NCBI GenBank assembly: GCA_020692215.1
Contig: JAIMKW010000001.1
Coordinates: 219,224-283,223, forward strand
Reading direction: 5' to 3'
DNA: 64,000 nt
Source: Sandarakinorhabdus sp.
Lineage (GTDB): Bacteria; Pseudomonadota; Alphaproteobacteria; Sphingomonadales; Sphingomonadaceae
Part shown: positions 60,636 through 64,000 of the stretch, in pieces
Layout: each line of letters opens with the position of its first letter
Position numbering within the stretch: the first letter of the stretch is position 1
Notes under the pieces: model-generated
Database searches by the model: none
Told to the model about the DNA's origin: nothing
What the model saw: only the letters and a program-made list of their open reading frames with translations
Position numbers and translations under genes: made by a program

Positions 60636-62489
60636 ATGCTCATCCGCCGCCTGCCCTCCCACCTCGTCGATCGAATCGCAGCAGGCGAAGTCGTCGAGCG
60701 TCCGGCAAGCGTGGTGAAGGAGCTGGTCGAAAACAGCCTTGATGCCGGGGCCGGGCGCGTCGAAATCCACCTCACGGGCGATGCGGCCACGGGCTCCGCA
60801 TGGAGCCGGATCCAGATCATCGATGATGGCCATGGCATGGCGCCCGAAGAGATGCGCCTCGCAATCGAGCGCCACGCCACATCCAAACTCCCCGGCGAGG
60901 ACCTTCTCGCCATTGCCAGCTTCGGCTTCCGCGGCGAAGCGCTTCCGGCGATCGCATCCGTTTCCCGCTTCACGCTGGAAAGCCGGCCGCGAACGGCTGC
61001 AGCGCAGGGCGGCTGGAAGCTGCTGCTCGATGGCGGTGAAATCCTGTTCGATGGCCCGGCCGGTATGGCGCCCGGCACGCGAATCACGGTCGATGATCTG
61101 TTTGGCCGGGTGCCCGCCCGCGCCAAGTTCCTGAAGGCCGCCCGCACCGAAGTGGCCGCCGTCGCCGATGCCGTTCGCCGCCTCGCCATGGCGCATCCCC
61201 ATGTCGCCTTCCGGCTCACCCACGATGGCCGCCGCCTGATCGACGTGGCGGCAGAGCCGGGTGAAGGCGTCCCTCCGCTGGCGCGGCGCGTGCAGGCGCT
61301 GCTGCCGGCCGGGGCCGATATGGTGCCCGTCGATTTCTGCCGCAATGATCTTCTGGTGGGCGGCCTCGCCGGGCTTCCGGCCGCCAGCCGCGCCACTTCG
61401 GAACAGCAGTATCTGTTCGTGAACGGCCGGCCGGTGCGCGACAGGCTGCTCGTTGGCGCCCTGCGCGGCGCCTATGCCGAACGCTTGCCATCCGGCCGCC
61501 ACGCGCTGGCAGCCCTGTTCATAACCCTCCCCCCCGAAGAGGTGGATGTGAACGTGCATCCGGCAAAGACCGAAGTGCGGTTCCGCGATCCCGCGCGCAT
61601 CCGCGGCAGCCTCATCTCCGCCGTTCGGCAGGCGCTGGAAACGGCCGGCATCCGCCCGGTGCACGCCGCCAGCGTCGCGCTCGCCCACGCCTTCTCGTCC
61701 GATGCGTCCTTCCCGGCCCATCACGCCTTCTCGTCCGATCCGTTCTTCGCATCCTCCCTTATGCCGGCTCCCCCGGCGCATGCTTCCATTCCGGGCACTG
61801 CCCAGCCCCGCCTGTCCGAACCGTCGCTCGCCTGGGCAGCGCCCGCCGGCCGCGCGCCCGATGCGCCGCTGGCGGCGATGCCCGGCCCGGTGCCCACGAC
61901 AGCCGATGATTTCCCGCTCGGGGTCGCGCGCGGGCAGGTGGGGAATGCCTTCATCGTTGCCGAAACCGCCGATGCCCTGGTGCTGGTGGATCAGCACGCC
62001 GCGCATGAACGGCTGGTGATGGAAGCCATGCGCGGCCGGGCCGGCGATGCAGCGCCCGCCGCCCAGCCGCTGCTGATCCCCGAAACGGTCGCGCTCGACA
62101 GCCTATCGTGCGATCGGCTGGAGGCGGCAGCGCCGCTGCTTGCCGGCCTTGGGCTGGAGGTGGAGCGGTTCGGGCCCGATGCCATGCTGGTTCGCGCGGT
62201 GCCCGCTGTTCTGGGCAAGCCCGATGTCACGGCACTGCTCAACGACCTCGCCGACGAACTGGGCGAGGGCGGTGGCCCGCAGGCGCTCACCAGCCGGCTC
62301 GATCATGTGGCCGCCACCATCGCCTGCCACGGCAGCGTGCGGGCGGGCCGCGCGCTGAGCCTGCCGGAAATGAACGCGCTGCTGCGGCAGATGGAGGCCG
62401 TGCCCGCCAGCGGCACCTGCAACCACGGCCGCCCCACCTTCATCCGGCTGGGAAAGGCCGATCTCGAACGCCTGTTCGGCCGCCGCTGA
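60636..62489 (+). CDS. mutL: DNA mismatch repair protein MutL with endonuclease motif
   Basis: A 617-residue GHKL ATPase. N-terminal motifs are SHLVDRIAAGEVVERPASVVKELVENSLDAGAG, IIDDGHGM and ATSKL...SFGFRGEALPAI. A Pro/Ala/Ser-rich linker (residues about 360-430) contains an imperfect direct repeat (AFSSD, then HHAFSSD). The C-terminal domain has DQHAAHERLVME, which fits the endonuclease motif DQHAx2Ex4E, plus ACHGSVRAG and CNHGRPTFI. So this MutL nicks DNA itself, as expected for bacteria lacking MutH. ATG 60636 gives the standard start; it is divergent from mreB. Confidence 0.97.
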   Translation: MLIRRLPSHLVDRIAAGEVVERPASVVKELVENSLDAGAGRVEIHLTGDAATGSAWSRIQIIDDGHGMAPEEMRLAIERHATSKLPGEDLLAIASFGFRGEALPAIASVSRFTLESRPRTAAAQGGWKLLLDGGEILFDGPAGMAPGTRITVDDLFGRVPARAKFLKAARTEVAAVADAVRRLAMAHPHVAFRLTHDGRRLIDVAAEPGEGVPPLARRVQALLPAGADMVPVDFCRNDLLVGGLAGLPAASRATSEQQYLFVNGRPVRDRLLVGALRGAYAERLPSGRHALAALFITLPPEEVDVNVHPAKTEVRFRDPARIRGSLISAVRQALETAGIRPVHAASVALAHAFSSDASFPAHHAFSSDPFFASSLMPAPPAHASIPGTAQPRLSEPSLAWAAPAGRAPDAPLAAMPGPVPTTADDFPLGVARGQVGNAFIVAETADALVLVDQHAAHERLVMEAMRGRAGDAAPAAQPLLIPETVALDSLSCDRLEAAAPLLAGLGLEVERFGPDAMLVRAVPAVLGKPDVTALLNDLADELGEGGGPQALTSRLDHVAATIACHGSVRAGRALSLPEMNALLRQMEAVPASGTCNHGRPTFIRLGKADLERLFGRR

Positions 62490-62578
62490 GGCAAGCCGAT
62501 CCCGCAATGGCGATTGCCGGTTGACGGCGCCCCCCCCGTCGCCAATTCTGTCACGCGAGTATCAAGGGAGACGATTGC

Positions 62579-62953
62579 ATGAACAAGCCGTTCCGCCCGC
62601 GTGCGCTCGCCCTGTGCGGCATCGCAGCCGCCCTCGTCGTCGCAGGCTGCCAGACCCGTCAGCCGGCCCCGCCTCCGCCGCCGATTCCGGCCCCGCCGCC
62701 AATCCCGGCGCCTGCTGAAATGCGCGTTGTCTATTCCTGCACCAACGGCGAACAGGTCGCTGTGCGCTTCTTCCCGCAGCAGGGCATCGGTGTGCTGGAA
62801 CGCGGCGGGCAGAATGTCGAACTGCAACAGCAATCCTCGGCGCCCGGCTTCCTCTATGTCGGCGCGCAAACCGTCCTGCGCGTGAACGAGGATCGGCTGC
62901 GCATGACGATGACAATCGGAAACATGGTCGCCACCAACTGCACCGCACTTTGA
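62579..62953 (+). CDS. MliC-like lipoprotein, copy 1
   Basis: A 124-residue lipoprotein with lipobox VVAGC and a Pro-rich linker (PAPPPPPIPAPPPIPAP). The domain runs from VVYSCTNGEQVAVRFFPQQG to VATNCTAL, with two Cys that would form a disulfide, matching the membrane-bound C-type lysozyme inhibitor MliC. The inhibitory SGxxY loop reads APGFLY here, losing the conserved Ser. It is the first of three tandem homologous genes. GGGAGACGATTGC precedes the ATG. Confidence 0.8.
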   Translation: MNKPFRPRALALCGIAAALVVAGCQTRQPAPPPPPIPAPPPIPAPAEMRVVYSCTNGEQVAVRFFPQQGIGVLERGGQNVELQQQSSAPGFLYVGAQTVLRVNEDRLRMTMTIGNMVATNCTAL

Positions 62954-62966
62954 GAGAAACGCTGTG

Positions 62967-63299
62967 ATGATGCGCCTTGCTTTGGCGGCAGCCATCGTCC
63001 TGCCGATCGGGCTTGCCGCCTGTGAAACGCCGCAGCGGCCATCCAACACGATGGACGCCCGCATGGAGGGCCAGTTCTTCTATCGCTGCGCCAATGGCGA
63101 GCGGGTGGAAATGCGCTTTACGCCCACCGCCGGTGTGGCGGTGCTCATCCGGGGCGACAGCCGCACCGAACTGCAGCGCATGCCCACAGCCAGCGGTTTC
63201 GTTTATCAAAGCGGCGAAACCCAGGTCATGGGCAACGCCCACAGCCTGGAAATCAACACACCGGGGCAGCCGCCGCTCCAGTGCCACATGGAACAGTAG
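62967..63299 (+). CDS. MliC-like lipoprotein, copy 2
   Basis: A 110-residue lipoprotein (GTG 62964 or ATG 62970 are also possible starts). The lipobox LAAC is followed by a short linker and the domain: FFYRCANGERVEMRFTPTAG, VLIRGDSRTELQ, the conserved loop ASGFVY, and the closing Cys in PLQCHME. The SGxxY motif is intact, so this copy could inhibit C-type lysozyme. It starts 13 bases after copy 1. Confidence 0.8.
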   Translation: MMRLALAAAIVLPIGLAACETPQRPSNTMDARMEGQFFYRCANGERVEMRFTPTAGVAVLIRGDSRTELQRMPTASGFVYQSGETQVMGNAHSLEINTPGQPPLQCHMEQ

Positions 63300-63311
63300 G
63301 AGTTGCACATC

Positions 63312-63791
63312 ATGAAGATTCCAGTTCTCGCCACCATCGGGCTTGCGACCCTCGCTACGGCCTGCGGCAAGCCTGCCGCTGTCCAGCCCGATCCGCAGGT
63401 GGCGCAAACCACGGCGCCGGCAGCAGGCGCAGGGATCGCAGACCCCGCAGGCGTCGTCGCCAATGCCATTCCCGAAGATCGCTCGACTCCGGAACAGCGG
63501 GCCGAGGCCGAGGCCGCTGCTGCCGCCGCCAATCTGCCAGTCACCAACGAATCCCGCGGAACCTGGGATTGCGACAATGGGGAAACCATCGAACTGCGCT
63601 TCTTTCCCGATCAGGGGATCGCCGTTCTGGTCAGGGGCGGAGAGAATACGGAGCTTCAGCAGGAACGGGTGGCATCGGGCATCAAATACTCCAACGGCAC
63701 CACGACCATTCAGGGCAAGGGCGACGAAATAATCCTGAATGTCGGCATGATGGCAACGACGAAATGCCTCGCGAACAGACCAGCCGCCTGA
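63312..63791 (+). CDS. MliC-like lipoprotein, copy 3
   Basis: A 159-residue lipoprotein with lipobox TACG-type (LATACGKP) and a long Ala-rich, Glu-rich linker (residues about 20-80) before the MliC-like domain: GTWDCDNGETIELRFFPDQG, VLVRGGENTELQ, ASGIKY and a closing Cys (ATTKC). AGGAG precedes the ATG at 63312; an upstream TTG has no usable spacing. The linker length differs from copies 1 and 2, so the domain would sit at a different distance from the membrane. Confidence 0.8.
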   Translation: MKIPVLATIGLATLATACGKPAAVQPDPQVAQTTAPAAGAGIADPAGVVANAIPEDRSTPEQRAEAEAAAAAANLPVTNESRGTWDCDNGETIELRFFPDQGIAVLVRGGENTELQQERVASGIKYSNGTTTIQGKGDEIILNVGMMATTKCLANRPAA

Positions 63792-63821
63792 CACGGCAGT
63801 TGCCCTGACCCGCATGATATG

Positions 63822-63853
63822 CGGATGCGGAGCCTTTGCTCCGCATCCGTTTT
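63822..63853 (+). terminator. Intrinsic terminator after the MliC-like gene cluster
   Basis: A perfect 12-bp stem, CGGATGCGGAGC (63822-63833) and GCTCCGCATCCG (63838-63849), loop CTTT, then TTTT. It lies about 30 bases after the copy 3 stop. Confidence 0.9.
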
Positions 63854-63887
63854 CGTGCTGCCTTTGCCTTCGGGCCGCTGGTTCAAC

Positions 63888-63967
63888 GGGGCGGCCCTCA
63901 GGCCGCTGTTTCAGCAGGGGCGGCCCTCAGGCCGCTGGGCCAGAAGGGCGGCCTCAGGCCGCCAGTG
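63888..63967. repeat. Three tandem hairpin-forming units near the right edge
   Basis: GGGGCGGCCCTCAGGCCGCTG recurs at about 63888, 63917 and (with small changes) 63945, a period near 29 bases. Each unit contains the palindrome GCGGCC-ctca-GGCCGC. They sit between the terminator and the end of the next minus-strand gene, and the third unit overlaps its stop codon. Not CRISPR-like, as the spacing is too short and the intervals are not unique. Confidence 0.6.
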
Positions 63968-64000
63968 CAGACCTGCCCCGCTTCACCATCAGCTTGTTCA
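63954..64000 (-). CDS. End of a minus-strand gene, cut by the window edge
   Basis: The last 14 codons read NKLMVKRGRSALAA and a TGA stop (complement of 63954-63956). The residue mix and third-position GC look coding, but too little is visible to name it. The stop lies inside the third hairpin repeat. Confidence 0.4.
   Translation of the reverse strand, partial: NKLMVKRGRSALAA

Noticed and set aside
63888..63967. CRISPR array
   Set aside because: Only three short units with about 8 bp between them, no unique spacers and no cas genes.

Overview
The window is GC-rich, gene-dense chromosomal DNA from an alphaproteobacterium, most likely a member of the Sphingomonadales. The evidence is a TonB-dependent receptor of the sphingomonad type, a PEP-CTERM protein whose sorting tail begins PEPDTWAM, the PrsK/PrsR two-component pair, a MutL with an endonuclease motif, and the gene orders coaBC-dut-moeB, truB-rpsO-pnp and mreB-mreC-mreD-mrdA-rodA. 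The lineage is inferred from gene content only. I see no insertion sequence, integrase, CRISPR array or rRNA; one tRNA (Lys, CTT) is present.

Layout. 1-6.6 kb: a truncated TonB-dependent receptor, two MFS transporters, a short-chain dehydrogenase, a glutathione transferase and a tiny Myb/SANT-like protein. 6.6-11.1 kb: a leftward, partly overlapping set (acyl-CoA synthetase, coaBC, dut, moeB, dsrE-like). 11.2-18.5 kb: a rightward housekeeping run (polA, a MliC/YbaY-like envelope protein, truB, rpsO, pnp). 18.6-27.4 kb: mixed metabolic genes (GNAT, AraC regulator, GST, dapE, GMC oxidoreductase, 2OG-Fe(II) oxygenase, alkaline phosphatase). 27.5-35.7 kb: PrsK/PrsR, a TetR regulator with a nearby perfect palindrome, a TIR-TM-TPR protein and a PEP-CTERM protein. 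35.8-43.0 kb: an amidase, an AceE-like thiamine enzyme, small envelope proteins and a TauD-family dioxygenase. 43.0-52.1 kb: two divergent operons described below. 52.1-54.5 kb: a methyltransferase, a chromene-carboxylate isomerase, an atypical SDR and tRNA-Lys. 54.5-60.4 kb: the leftward mreBCD-mrdA-rodA cell-shape operon. 60.6-64 kb: mutL, three tandem MliC-like lipoproteins, a terminator, a short hairpin repeat and the end of another gene.

The most distinctive region is 43.06-52.05 kb. A leftward, translationally coupled operon (rhodanese, RND adaptor, RND permease, ArsR-family regulator with cysteines placed as in SqrR/BigR/YgaV, thioredoxin 2) faces a rightward operon (sulfide:quinone oxidoreductase-like flavoprotein with three candidate active-site cysteines, YgaP-like DUF2892 membrane protein, TolC-family outer-membrane channel, heme-binding DUF3365 lipoprotein). 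They share a 100-bp AT-rich divergent promoter with a perfect palindrome between the -35 and -10 elements. Together the genes encode a complete tripartite efflux pump set among sulfide/persulfide-handling enzymes and a likely thiol-persulfide sensor. I propose a sulfide- or persulfide-induced detoxification and efflux locus; the exported substrate cannot be read from the sequence.

Starts were chosen by Shine-Dalgarno spacing and family alignment. Several long open frames antisense to or extending real genes were rejected as products of the high GC content.
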